NCBI GenBank assembly: GCA_017541325.1 | Contig: JAFXZI010000012.1 | Coordinates: 62,001 to 126,000, forward strand | Direction of reading: 5' to 3' | DNA length: 64,000 nt | From: Bacilli bacterium | GTDB lineage: Bacteria > Bacillota_I > Bacilli_A > RF39 > UBA660 | Shown: piece by piece, positions 24,925-34,320 of the stretch | Numbering within the stretch: position 1 is the stretch's first letter | How the letters are laid out: every line of letters begins with the position of its first letter | Translations under genes and position numbers: made by a program | The notes under the pieces: generated by a model | The model's input: the letters and a program-made list of their open reading frames with translations, nothing else | Databases searched by the model: none | Told to the model about the DNA's origin: nothing

Positions 24925-26784
24925 CTATTCTTTATTTACTCTACTATAATTTCTATTAACATATTCAATTGTCTTAACACGATGGTTCATATATTTTGCC
25001 ATTTCTCGCATATTATCTTCATATTCACTTTGTTGCTCTTGATCTACTTCTCCAAAATAAAATGCATGTAGTGCTAGAGTTGCTAAAGAGTCTCCAAATA
25101 GAATTAAAGGAGATGTAACACGAGAATAATGAATACCACCTAAAGCTTGATGAACTTGATTTGGATTAGTTGTATAAAATGATCTTCCTGGATTATTACT
25201 TAATTGTTTATATATTCCTCTTGTATCCTTATCAGGAAGACTTTCAGGAGAGATTTTACCTAAATTATTAAAGTAAGCTTCTCTTTGACCATTGGCAATA
25301 TATAAGAATGTTAATCCATTTTTAAACATATAATTTGCAGTAGTCATATTAGTAAGCATCATAGAATATTGAACTAAACTACTACTTTCATTTTCTTCTG
25401 GAGATAATAACTCATCTTCTACATCTTCTGTTGTATCAAATCTCTTTCTTAATATATTATAAATATCAACTAAAGTTGAAACAGTAGAATCTATATCTGT
25501 AGAATATGTAGAAGATGTAATAAGTTCATCAGCTCCATGAAAAGTAAGATGTTGAGTAATATCTACCACTTCTTTTTTTATTCTAAAATGATCTAACATT
25601 ACATTACCATCTTGATCAATTTCTAAGTAATAACTAAGTGTTAAATTCTTTTTATCTTCTCTAAGACTAGCTAGGTCATATACTTCTTTTGGATATATAT
25701 ATATTGGTTTTCTACCTCCATATACAGTTCTTGTTCTCTTAAATGCTTCATCTATTAATTCTTTATATGGTCCTAGAAAACTCATTGGATCAGAAATATG
25801 TACTCCAAGTAAAAAATTACCATTAGATAGTTTTTTAGCTGATAATCCATCGTCTAATACAACTGCACCTTCTCCATCAATTGTAATAATGCATTCATCA
25901 TTATGATCTCTTTTTTCTACTTCTTCAAAATAGCTATTTAACAATCCGTTTTTTACAATAAATGTAACATCATACGAAAAATCTCTATGAATATCAGTAG
26001 CTAATTCCATATCTTCTTCTGATATTTTTGAATCACGTTGCATTATATTATCAACTATTCTATTTACCCAAACCATATAATCCTTAACATGAGTATCATA
26101 GTCTTTTGATATAGCTCTATCTACAATTATTAAACATTTTTGTTGAACTTCCGGAGTCAAAATATATTTACTTTCACTTGAAACTAATAATAGATTTAAT
26201 ATCTCATCCAAAAACAATAAATTATTACGATTCTTAATACTATTTGTATTTTTAAACTCTGCTAGTTCTTCCATATACTTCTTACATATTTCTTCTGCAA
26301 TACTAGTATCATCTGCACTAACAGAATTAACTACATCTGGATAATCATTTATCATCCTTTTAATTAAACCTAAGTCTCTCGAGTTAAATACTACAAATCT
26401 TAATAATTTATACATTTGATTACTGTCTTTAAGACGTCTCTTGCTCTGTATAAGTCCAAGTTCTGATAAAGAGTTATGAATTTTTTTTATTTCTAAGTAA
26501 TTAGGATCATCATTTTTTATATAGTCTGGTTTATTACTAAAAATATCTTCTATTTGAGCAATAATCGAACTAATTCTTTTATCAATAGTTGCTCTTTCTT
26601 TTTTTGTTGTTATTCTTCTATAAATAATTATTTCATCTAAAAGGAGAGAAAGTCCTACACTATCTCCACTATATTTAAATTTATTAACTCCCTTTTTGAA
26701 TTCTCTAATTATTTCATTTATTCTTCTAGAAGAATTGCGACTATGTTTTTGATTAATTGACTCTAACACTTCTAAATAATCCAT
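24925..26784 (-). CDS. RNB-domain (RNase II/R-like) protein with a degenerate active site
   Basis: 619 aa. From about residue 295 the RNB fold is visible: ITIDGEGAVVLDDGLSAKKL, GNFLLGVHISDP, TRTVYGGRKPIYIYPKEVY and SLREDKKNLTLSYYLEID follow the RNase II/R order. Of the four catalytic aspartates (D201, D207, D209 and D210 in E. coli RNase II), those matching the first, third and fourth are present (Asp303, Asp311, Asp312), but the second is Val309. There are no cold-shock or S1 RNA-binding domains. Instead the first ~290 residues are helical and unrecognised. It is 2 bases downstream of dnaI, so co-expressed. It could be a weakened exoribonuclease or an RNA-binding regulator. Confidence 0.7.
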   Translation of the reverse strand: MDYLEVLESINQKHSRNSSRRINEIIREFKKGVNKFKYSGDSVGLSLLLDEIIIYRRITTKKERATIDKRISSIIAQIEDIFSNKPDYIKNDDPNYLEIKKIHNSLSELGLIQSKRRLKDSNQMYKLLRFVVFNSRDLGLIKRMINDYPDVVNSVSADDTSIAEEICKKYMEELAEFKNTNSIKNRNNLLFLDEILNLLLVSSESKYILTPEVQQKCLIIVDRAISKDYDTHVKDYMVWVNRIVDNIMQRDSKISEEDMELATDIHRDFSYDVTFIVKNGLLNSYFEEVEKRDHNDECIITIDGEGAVVLDDGLSAKKLSNGNFLLGVHISDPMSFLGPYKELIDEAFKRTRTVYGGRKPIYIYPKEVYDLASLREDKKNLTLSYYLEIDQDGNVMLDHFRIKKEVVDITQHLTFHGADELITSSTYSTDIDSTVSTLVDIYNILRKRFDTTEDVEDELLSPEENESSSLVQYSMMLTNMTTANYMFKNGLTFLYIANGQREAYFNNLGKISPESLPDKDTRGIYKQLSNNPGRSFYTTNPNQVHQALGGIHYSRVTSPLILFGDSLATLALHAFYFGEVDQEQQSEYEDNMREMAKYMNHRVKTIEYVNRNYSRVNKE

Positions 26785-26786
26785 AA

Positions 26787-27686
26787 CTAACTCCTGATAT
26801 TTTTGCTTATTAACGCTACCGGATCAGCCAATTTTTTTATTCTTTCTATAATTCTTCTTGCATTTATTTTATCTATACTTGTATTTTGTAAAACAAAGTG
26901 TTTCTCTAATTCTTCCATTGTTAGGTTAGATGTAAAAAATGTTGGAAGATTTTCATTCATTCTGTGATGAAGAAGGGGTTCTAATACTTCATCTCTAGTC
27001 CAATTTGTTAAATATTCAGCTCCTATATCATCAAGCACTAAGATAGGGACAGTTTTAAGCAAACTAAATTTATCTCTATAATCGGTATCTAATGATTCTT
27101 TTAAATCTCTTAACATTTCTGGAACATGGACAATTATACTTTTAACATCTTTTTTTGCAAGTTCATTCATTAAAGCAGATATTATATATGTTTTACCTGA
27201 TCCAAAAGAACCATATAAATAAATACCTTTATCTCTTGTTTCAGTAAAATAATTAGTATAATAACTCTTTATCTTTTTTAATATTTCTACTCTATTAACA
27301 TCATTAGTATAAATACTTGATAAAGAAGCATCTCTAATTTCTTTTGGTATATCAAAAAGAGTAATATTATCTTTATATTCTTCTAGTTTAGTATATTTAC
27401 AAGCAACATATCCAAATAATAGTTTTTTACCTTTAGTGATTTCTGGAGTAAGTACGTAACCTCTAACATTATTTTTACACTCAAGTAGTCCACTACATTT
27501 AGAGCAATTACTACATTCAAAACTACATTCTTCTAAACGAGAAGTATATTTCATTAAAACATCTTCTGGTAAATCTAAAGTACTTATTAATTTTTTAAAA
27601 TCTTTATCTTTTAAAGAATTAATAAATTCTTCTCTTAACTTGTTATCTAAACTAGTATTATTAATAATTTTATCAACTTTTTTCAT
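26787..27686 (-). CDS. dnaI: Primosomal helicase loader DnaI
   Basis: AAA+ ATPase that loads the replicative helicase. 299 aa. N-terminal zinc-binding region with a cysteine cluster (Cys54, 58, 61, 64, 70), then an ATPase domain with Walker A GSFGSGKT (159-166), Walker B ILVLDDIG and the sensor-1 TFFTSNLT, ending in an arginine-finger stretch (NARRIIERIKKLA). No dnaB/dnaD partner is visible beside it here; downstream is the RNB-like gene. ATG at 27686 follows AGGTTGGTGGTATT. Confidence 0.93.
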   Translation of the reverse strand: MKKVDKIINNTSLDNKLREEFINSLKDKDFKKLISTLDLPEDVLMKYTSRLEECSFECSNCSKCSGLLECKNNVRGYVLTPEITKGKKLLFGYVACKYTKLEEYKDNITLFDIPKEIRDASLSSIYTNDVNRVEILKKIKSYYTNYFTETRDKGIYLYGSFGSGKTYIISALMNELAKKDVKSIIVHVPEMLRDLKESLDTDYRDKFSLLKTVPILVLDDIGAEYLTNWTRDEVLEPLLHHRMNENLPTFFTSNLTMEELEKHFVLQNTSIDKINARRIIERIKKLADPVALISKNIRS

Positions 27687-27756
27687 AATACCACCAACCT
27701 AATTGTATCATATTTTATTATGTTTTTAATAGATTATATAAAAATAATAAATAAAA

Positions 27757-27778
27757 AAATAACCTTAAGGTTATTTTA
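27757..27778 (-). terminator. Terminator after the prepilin peptidase gene
   Basis: Palindromic AAAATAACCTTAAGGTTATTTT followed by T-rich sequence on the minus strand. Confidence 0.75.
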
Positions 27779-28537
27779 TATATTTAGTATTGAATGCATA
27801 TCTATTTTAAATATTATTATTAATAAACACGCTATTAAAAGAAATGGTCCATATGGAATTATATTATCTCTACTTTTAATAAATAAAAATAAAGATAAAG
27901 GAAATGCTATAAAGCTAGATAAGAATATACTAAACAAACTCATCCATGGTCCAACAGCTATTCCTATATAGAACATAAGCTTAATATCTCCTCCACCAAG
28001 AGATTCTTTTTTAAGCATTAAATTACCTAAAAGCATAAGTAAATACATAAGTAGAAAAGCACCTATTCCTGCTGCTAAACTAAATAAGGCATCTTCTACT
28101 CCATTAATGGCAAATCTAAGTAGAATTACCATTATAGATGCTATTAAAGTAAATTGATCAGGAATAATTAAAAAATTAATATCACTTACTAATACTATAG
28201 CAAAAAAAGATGCAGTAATAATTGCAAGTACAAAATCAAAACTAAATCCTAAAAACCAATAAGACATGGCAAATAGTATTCCAGTTAATAATTCTGTAAT
28301 AGTATAAAAAGGTGCAATTTTTTCTTTACATGCTCTACATTTACCACCTTGTATTAAATAAGAAAAAACTGGTATTAATTCATACCATTTTAATCTATGT
28401 TTACAATGTGGACAAAAGCTTCCTGGTTTAACTATAGATAATTTTTTTGGAATACGCCAACCAACTACATTAAAGAAAGATCCAAAAAGCAGTCCAAAGA
28501 TAAATATAAATATTGTATAAAATACTTTTAATTCCAA
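27776..28537 (-). CDS. Prepilin peptidase (A24 aspartic protease, PilD/ComC type)
   Basis: Cleaves type IV pilin-like leaders. 253 aa and polytopic. It keeps the N-terminal methylase-side region with a zinc tetrad (CPHCKHRL and CRACKEKI) and both catalytic aspartates, in SDINFLIIPD and LGGGDIKL (GxGD type). The start is a TTG at 28537 with AGGGGGGATTAAA; no ATG fits. It is 11 bases after the GspF gene, so the two form an operon. It is the expected processing enzyme for the pilin-Hint protein at 11.5-13 kb. Confidence 0.95.
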   Translation of the reverse strand: MELKVFYTIFIFIFGLLFGSFFNVVGWRIPKKLSIVKPGSFCPHCKHRLKWYELIPVFSYLIQGGKCRACKEKIAPFYTITELLTGILFAMSYWFLGFSFDFVLAIITASFFAIVLVSDINFLIIPDQFTLIASIMVILLRFAINGVEDALFSLAAGIGAFLLMYLLMLLGNLMLKKESLGGGDIKLMFYIGIAVGPWMSLFSIFLSSFIAFPLSLFLFIKSRDNIIPYGPFLLIACLLIIIFKIDMHSILNI

Positions 28538-28548
28538 TTTAATCCCCC

Positions 28549-29967
28549 CTAGATTTGTCCATACATATCAAACATTGGAACCATGATTGAAATTAAGATA
28601 AATCCAACAGATACTGCTAGTAAGATAATTACCATAGGCTCAAGCAATGATTTTAATGCAGTTGTTGCATTATGTTGTAAGTTTTCAAAGTGCTCAGCAA
28701 CTTTTTGCATCATTAATGCAAGTTGTCCAGTTGATTCACCAGTAACAAGCATTTCATAAGCAACTACTGGGAAAGCCCACTCACCTTTAAAAGTCTCACT
28801 AAGCTTAGATCCTTTAGATAAACCTATTAAAGTACGTGAAAGTATTTCTTTATATATTTCATTATTAGTTAAGTTAGATAGAATTTCCATTGAATCTGTA
28901 ATAAATACACCGTGATTTAATAATGATGAGAAAGTACGAGTTATAGTTGCAACTTGTCCATATATAACAACATTACCAAATACAGGCATTTTCATAAGAA
29001 CTATTTGCATTGTACGTCTAAATTCTTTTACATTTTTATAAGACCAAATAAAAGTAAATAAGAAAGTACCAACTGCAAGTATCATAGCCCACCAATAAGA
29101 CTTAATAAAATCACTGGCACCAATTACAAATTTAGTAATTGCAGGAAGATCAGCACCTTGGGACTCAAACATTCCAACGAATTGTGGAACGATATAAACT
29201 ACCATGAATATCAAAACAGCAATAACGACAATTAAAATAACCATTGGGTAAATTAAAGCTGAAATTAATTCTTTCTTGGTATTTTCAGTTTTAGTAAAGT
29301 AATCTGCCATTTCATCAAGTGTACCAGCAAGGTCACCAGTCATTTCAGATGTCTTAACCATGTTAATTAAGATACTAGGGAATGCTTTTCCTTGTTTTTC
29401 TAAGGCAACAGAAAAAGGTTCACCTAATACTAATTCATATATAACTTTATCATATATTCTTTTAAGTTGAGGTTTAGATGTTTGTTTAGCAAGGATTCTC
29501 ATTGAATCGATAAGAGGAATTCCTGCTTTAATATAAGTACCTAATTGTACAAGCGCAAATGATAAATCACCTGTACCAATCTTACCACTACCAATATTTA
29601 TATCAAAATCATATTTATCACGTTTTTTAATTTCTAATATTTCATAACCTTCATTAGATAGGAAAACTCTAACTGCTTGTTCGTCTTTACCATCAAAGAT
29701 TCCTTTTACAATAGCCCCTTGATCAGTACGAACAACATATCTATATGAATTTAATTTTACATTATAATCTTCTTCTTTTTTCTCTTCTACATTCTTGAAC
29801 TCATTACTTTGTTGTTTTACTCTTTCAAGTTCTTGAACAAGTTCTTCACCATATAATTTATTAGGATCTATTTCTTGTTCATTTTTGAAGATTAAACCTT
29901 TTAAATATACAATTCCTTGACCAGCACGTCTAAGGATAAGTCCAGGAAACTTTAATATATTTTTCAT
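28549..29967 (-). CDS. Type II secretion/type IV pilus inner-membrane platform protein (GspF/PilC/ComGB)
   Basis: 472 aa. N-terminal ~110 residues are an extra soluble region including DQGAIVKGIFDGKDEQAV (a ferredoxin-like segment seen in PilC). Two GspF repeats follow, each with helical bundles: FALVQLGTYIKAGIPLIDSM and TFSSLLNHGVFITDSMEIL. Three membrane helices. Start at 29967 with AGGGGAAGATCTT; the longer ORF start has no site. No GspE/PilB ATPase gene is in the window, so the machine is encoded at more than one locus. Confidence 0.93.
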   Translation of the reverse strand: MKNILKFPGLILRRAGQGIVYLKGLIFKNEQEIDPNKLYGEELVQELERVKQQSNEFKNVEEKKEEDYNVKLNSYRYVVRTDQGAIVKGIFDGKDEQAVRVFLSNEGYEILEIKKRDKYDFDINIGSGKIGTGDLSFALVQLGTYIKAGIPLIDSMRILAKQTSKPQLKRIYDKVIYELVLGEPFSVALEKQGKAFPSILINMVKTSEMTGDLAGTLDEMADYFTKTENTKKELISALIYPMVILIVVIAVLIFMVVYIVPQFVGMFESQGADLPAITKFVIGASDFIKSYWWAMILAVGTFLFTFIWSYKNVKEFRRTMQIVLMKMPVFGNVVIYGQVATITRTFSSLLNHGVFITDSMEILSNLTNNEIYKEILSRTLIGLSKGSKLSETFKGEWAFPVVAYEMLVTGESTGQLALMMQKVAEHFENLQHNATTALKSLLEPMVIILLAVSVGFILISIMVPMFDMYGQI

Positions 29968-30021
29968 AAGATCTTCCCCTATCATCATTCTAATAAAAAT
30001 TATAACATAGATTTTTAAAAG

Positions 30022-30054
30022 AAAAAAGATAGAAATATATATTTCTATCTTTTT
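30022..30054 (-). terminator. Terminator after the pyrophosphatase gene
   Basis: AAAAGATAGAAAT/ATTTCTATCTTTT stem overlapping the stop, with T-rich sequence after it. Confidence 0.75.
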
Positions 30055-31690
30055 AATCTTTACTCTTTTTTAATACTTCTATGATAGATGAAATCATTTG
30101 TTTTTTACGAGAAACTATATCTTCTAAGAAAATACCTTCATAAGCATCTACATCAAATGCTTCACTAATAATATCACAAGAATTTGTATTAAATATTACA
30201 TAAGAACCATTTCTAATAATATCAGTAACAAATAAACAAGCGATTCCATATCCTTCAGCGTTTTCCATTTTATTAAGTTCAGATACATATTTATCTATAT
30301 CACGAGATACTTCATCATAATTAGTAGTAAATATTTGACCAATACCAATGTTGATATTTTCTGAATTAAACTTCTTGAAGTCTTGATAAATTATTTCATC
30401 TGCATCTTTTCCTTCAAGAGATGAACCAACTTTAAACATTTCAAGTCCATAATTATAGTAATCAATACCAAGTCTTTTTGATAAAGATGAAACGGCTTCT
30501 ACATCAAGAGATGTAGTAGTAGGACTCTTTAATAGTAGTGTATCTGATAATATTGCAGATAATAGTAATCCTGCTATTTTATCATCGAATTCTACAAATC
30601 TTTCTTTATATAAATTATAAATGATTGTACAAGTAGATCCAACCGACATATTTCTAAAGTTTATAGGAGAATTAGTTGCAATAGTACCCAATTTATGGTG
30701 ATCTATTATTTCTACTATTTGAGCTTCTTCTATACCTTCAGCAGATTGTTCTTTTTCGTTATGATCAACTAAAACAACTTTCTTTTTAGATAATTCTTCT
30801 GCTCTAGTATATTCAATTAATCCAAGACATTCTCCTTTATTATTTACAACTGGATAATTAGTATGTTTCTCTCTTTTAGCAATAATATGAAAGTCTGTTA
30901 AATAATCACTATCTTTAAATGTTACAGGATTAGATAATTCATTAATTATTTCTACATAATTTGCTAAAACTAATAAATTACTAACTTCAAAACTACCAAA
31001 ACTAGTTGCAATAATATTTACTTTATTTTTTCTAGCTATTTCTAAATGTTCTTCTTTAATTTGACTATCTCCAACTAATATTATTAGTTTAACTCCAGAT
31101 TCAACTGCATACTCTAAAATACTATGTCTATCCCCTATTACTAAAATATCATCAGATTTTAAAGATACATCATTAAGAAATGTTGTACTTCTATATGTAG
31201 CAGTAATTACATTTCCTTCTATTTCTTGATCAAACTTTAATATTTCTTTTCCATTTACCGTATCTAGAACGTTATCATAAGATGTTATTAAATGTTTTCT
31301 TTCACTTTCAATCATTTCACGAGCAATACCTTTTAACGTAACTAAACCTAATAATTTGTTTTTATTAGATTTATCTACTAATGGAATTCCTGATGCTGAT
31401 AAATTACTCATTAAATCATAAGCATTTTTAATTGATTCATGTTTATCTACAAAAAATCTTTTATGATATGATAAATCTCTAATTTGAACTTTAACATCAT
31501 TTAAGTATCTAGGTGCTTCAACTCCAAATCTATCTAATACATATTTAGTTTCATTATTAATAGCACTTAAAGCACATGGAATAGCTTTAATATTCTTTTT
31601 TGTACTATTTAAAAAATTAGCCATAGCAATCGCAGCACATATAGAATCAGTATCTGGTTTTCTATGTCCAAAAACATAAATATTTTCCAT
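30053..31690 (-). CDS. ppaC: Family II inorganic pyrophosphatase with CBS-DRTGG-CBS regulatory insert
   Basis: Mn/Co-dependent hydrolysis of pyrophosphate. 545 aa, well above the ~310 aa of plain PpaC. N-terminal DHH domain starts FGHRKPDTDSI. The insert (about residues 65-300) holds CBS1 (SASGIPLVDKSNKNKLLGLVT), a DRTGG-like domain (DILVIGDRHSILEYAVES) and CBS2 (TNYPVVNNKGECLGLIEY). The DHH core resumes at LVDHNE...EIIDHHKLG, and a DHHA2 domain ends the chain. CBS inserts bind adenine nucleotides or diadenosine polyphosphates in known relatives. Start at 31690, spaced 9 bases from AAGGGG. Confidence 0.95.
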   Translation of the reverse strand: MENIYVFGHRKPDTDSICAAIAMANFLNSTKKNIKAIPCALSAINNETKYVLDRFGVEAPRYLNDVKVQIRDLSYHKRFFVDKHESIKNAYDLMSNLSASGIPLVDKSNKNKLLGLVTLKGIAREMIESERKHLITSYDNVLDTVNGKEILKFDQEIEGNVITATYRSTTFLNDVSLKSDDILVIGDRHSILEYAVESGVKLIILVGDSQIKEEHLEIARKNKVNIIATSFGSFEVSNLLVLANYVEIINELSNPVTFKDSDYLTDFHIIAKREKHTNYPVVNNKGECLGLIEYTRAEELSKKKVVLVDHNEKEQSAEGIEEAQIVEIIDHHKLGTIATNSPINFRNMSVGSTCTIIYNLYKERFVEFDDKIAGLLLSAILSDTLLLKSPTTTSLDVEAVSSLSKRLGIDYYNYGLEMFKVGSSLEGKDADEIIYQDFKKFNSENINIGIGQIFTTNYDEVSRDIDKYVSELNKMENAEGYGIACLFVTDIIRNGSYVIFNTNSCDIISEAFDVDAYEGIFLEDIVSRKKQMISSIIEVLKKSKD

Positions 31691-31773
31691 GAACATTCAC
31701 CCCTTCGTTTAGCACATTATATCATAACATTTAAAAAAAAGGAATTACTTCCTTCTATATCTAGTAACTAATA

Positions 31774-31807
31774 AAATAAAGAATAAGAAAATTCATTCTT
31801 ATTCTTT
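31774..31807 (-). terminator. Terminator of parE-parC
   Basis: AAAGAATAAG/CTTATTCTTT stem overlapping the parC stop. Confidence 0.65.
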
Positions 31808-34318
31808 TATGTCAATAAAATCATCTATTGTCATTAATCTTTCATCTATTTCTTTTAAAGATACTTTTTTTGGTTCAACTATTTCTTCTACTTCATCTAC
31901 TTCTTTTTTTTCAGTTTTTTCAGTTTTTAATTCTTGATTAATAAATGTATCTATAACTGTACCTTTTACTATAGATGATCCAGTAGAATATCTGTCCATT
32001 ATAGGTAGTTCTGTTACTTTAATTAGTTCAATAGTATCAGTCTTAATTCCTAAATGAGTTTTATTATCTACTACATAAGCACCAACTACTCGATATGGAT
32101 TAGATTTAACTTCACGTAGAAGTAATAATCCACGTTTAGCACGACTAGTTTTATCAAATTCAGATAATTTAACACGTTTTCCTGTACCTTTATTAGTTAT
32201 AACTGCTAAATATTCATCATTTATATCAAAATTAGAAACATTTAAGACAACATCATCTTTTAAATTAATTGATTTAACTCCGGATGTTTTTAATCCAACT
32301 ACTGGAACTTCAGATACATCATACCAAAGTCCATATGATTTTTTAGTAGAGATAAATATCTCTTTACTAGTTACAAGACTAACTGTAAGTAATTTATCTT
32401 TATCTTTAAGTTTCATACAAACAATTGGTTTTAAAGTTTTACTTGTTTTAAAATCACTTAATTTAACTCTCTTAATCATACCTAACTTAGTAGATAGAAG
32501 TAATTCTCTATCATCAAATTCAGTTACAGGAAGACAACCAATTATTTCTTCTCCACTATCTAGTTTAATAACATTACTTAAATGTTTACCTAAGTCTTTC
32601 CATGCACATGTAGGTATTGTATGAACTGGTACAAAGTAATAATTACCTAAATCTGTAAATATTAAAATTGTATCAAGTGTATTAAGTTCAAATAAACCTA
32701 AAACATAGTCTCCTTCTTTCATAGTAGATTCACCATTAGATGCTTGATAACTTCTCTTTGATGAACATTTAATATATCCATCACGAGAAACAGATACAAC
32801 AACATCTTCTTTTTGAATCATATCAGTATTATCTATTTTTATAGTTGTTATTTCAGAAACTATATCAGTCTTACGTGGAGTACTATACTCTTTTTTAATA
32901 CGTCTTAATTCATCTTTCATAACTCCCTTTAAGACATCTTCATCTGCAAGTATTCTCTCAAGTCCTTTAATCATTATTTCTAGATTTCTCATTTCTTCTT
33001 CAAGTAAGGTTACATCAGTATTAGTTAATTTATAAAGTTGTAAAGTAATAATTGCTTCACTTTGTTCAGGAGTAAAGTCAAATTCTTTAATTAAGTTTTC
33101 TTTAGCATCTGCTCTATTTTTACTAGCACGAATTACACGAATAACTTCATCTAGAATTGATAAACATTTAATTAATCCTTCAACGATATGATATCTTGCT
33201 TTAGCATGTTCTAGATCAAATTTAGTACGTCTTATAATTACATCTTTTAAGTGTTCAACATAAGCATCAATTATTTCTATTATTCCAAGTAGTTTTGGAC
33301 AGCGATTAACAATTGCTACCATGTTAAAACTATAATTAATTTGAAGTTCAGTATTTTTTAAAAGATAATTTAGTATAAGTTCACGATTAGCATCTTTTCT
33401 ACAATCAATTGCAATTCTTAAACCATCTTTATCAGATTCATCTCTTACTTCTACCATTCCATCTATTTTTTTATCAATTCTTATTTCATCTATTTTACGA
33501 ACTAATTGAGCTTTATTAACTTCATATGGAATTTCTGTAATAGCAAGAGTAAGTTTACCTTTAACATCTTCCCATTTGGTACGAGATTTAACTACAATTC
33601 TACCTTTTCCTGTTTCATATGCTTTTCTAATCTCATCGATTCCTTCTACTATTCCTCCAGTTGGAAAATCTGGTCCCTTAACAATATCCATAATTGTATC
33701 AAGGCGACAATTTGGAGAATCAATTCTTTTTATAGTAGCATCGATTACCTCAGCTAAATTATGTGGTGGAATATTTGTTGCATATCCAGCACTTATTCCC
33801 ATAGTACCATTTACAAGTAAGTTAGGAAATTTAGCAGGAAGAACAGTTGGCTCAAGTTCAGTATCATCGAAGTTAGGTGCCATAACTACTGTGTCACGAT
33901 CTAAATCTTTTAAAAGTTCATTAGAAATTTTAGCAAGACGCGCTTCAGTATAACGCATAGCAGCAGGAGGATCTCCATCCATTGATCCATTATTACCATG
34001 CATATCTATATATGTTGTATTTTGTTTCCACCACTGACTCATTCTTACCATTGCTTCATAAATTGAAGAGTCTCCATGTGGATGGTAATTACCCATTACA
34101 TTACCAACAGTTTTAGCACTTTTACGATATGGATGATCGTATGTGTTACGATCTTTATACATACCATATAAAATACGTCTTTGAACTGGTTTTAATCCAT
34201 CTCTAACATCGGGAATTGCACGATCTTGAATTATATATTTAGCATATCTTCCAAATCTTTCTCCCATTATTTCTTCAAGAGAATAATCATAAATTTTATC
34301 AAGTATAGCTTCACTCAT
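31799..34318 (-). CDS. parC: DNA topoisomerase IV subunit A
   Basis: 839 aa. Breakage-reunion domain with the active tyrosine in AAMRYTEARL, the quinolone-determining region HPHGDSSIYEAMVRMSQ, and RDGLKPVQRRIL. The C-terminal beta-pinwheel is present without a QRRGGKG GyrA-box, which with the paired parE supports ParC over GyrA. Start ATG at 34318 with AGGGGGATAATT, just after the parE stop. The QRDR has Ser-Ser at the usual position, so no resistance change is obvious. Confidence 0.94.
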   Translation of the reverse strand: MSEAILDKIYDYSLEEIMGERFGRYAKYIIQDRAIPDVRDGLKPVQRRILYGMYKDRNTYDHPYRKSAKTVGNVMGNYHPHGDSSIYEAMVRMSQWWKQNTTYIDMHGNNGSMDGDPPAAMRYTEARLAKISNELLKDLDRDTVVMAPNFDDTELEPTVLPAKFPNLLVNGTMGISAGYATNIPPHNLAEVIDATIKRIDSPNCRLDTIMDIVKGPDFPTGGIVEGIDEIRKAYETGKGRIVVKSRTKWEDVKGKLTLAITEIPYEVNKAQLVRKIDEIRIDKKIDGMVEVRDESDKDGLRIAIDCRKDANRELILNYLLKNTELQINYSFNMVAIVNRCPKLLGIIEIIDAYVEHLKDVIIRRTKFDLEHAKARYHIVEGLIKCLSILDEVIRVIRASKNRADAKENLIKEFDFTPEQSEAIITLQLYKLTNTDVTLLEEEMRNLEIMIKGLERILADEDVLKGVMKDELRRIKKEYSTPRKTDIVSEITTIKIDNTDMIQKEDVVVSVSRDGYIKCSSKRSYQASNGESTMKEGDYVLGLFELNTLDTILIFTDLGNYYFVPVHTIPTCAWKDLGKHLSNVIKLDSGEEIIGCLPVTEFDDRELLLSTKLGMIKRVKLSDFKTSKTLKPIVCMKLKDKDKLLTVSLVTSKEIFISTKKSYGLWYDVSEVPVVGLKTSGVKSINLKDDVVLNVSNFDINDEYLAVITNKGTGKRVKLSEFDKTSRAKRGLLLLREVKSNPYRVVGAYVVDNKTHLGIKTDTIELIKVTELPIMDRYSTGSSIVKGTVIDTFINQELKTEKTEKKEVDEVEEIVEPKKVSLKEIDERLMTIDDFIDIKE

Positions 34319-34320
34319 AA

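Noticed and set aside
33506-33953. Plus-strand ORFs inside parC
   Set aside because: Opposite-strand shadows of a highly conserved gene.
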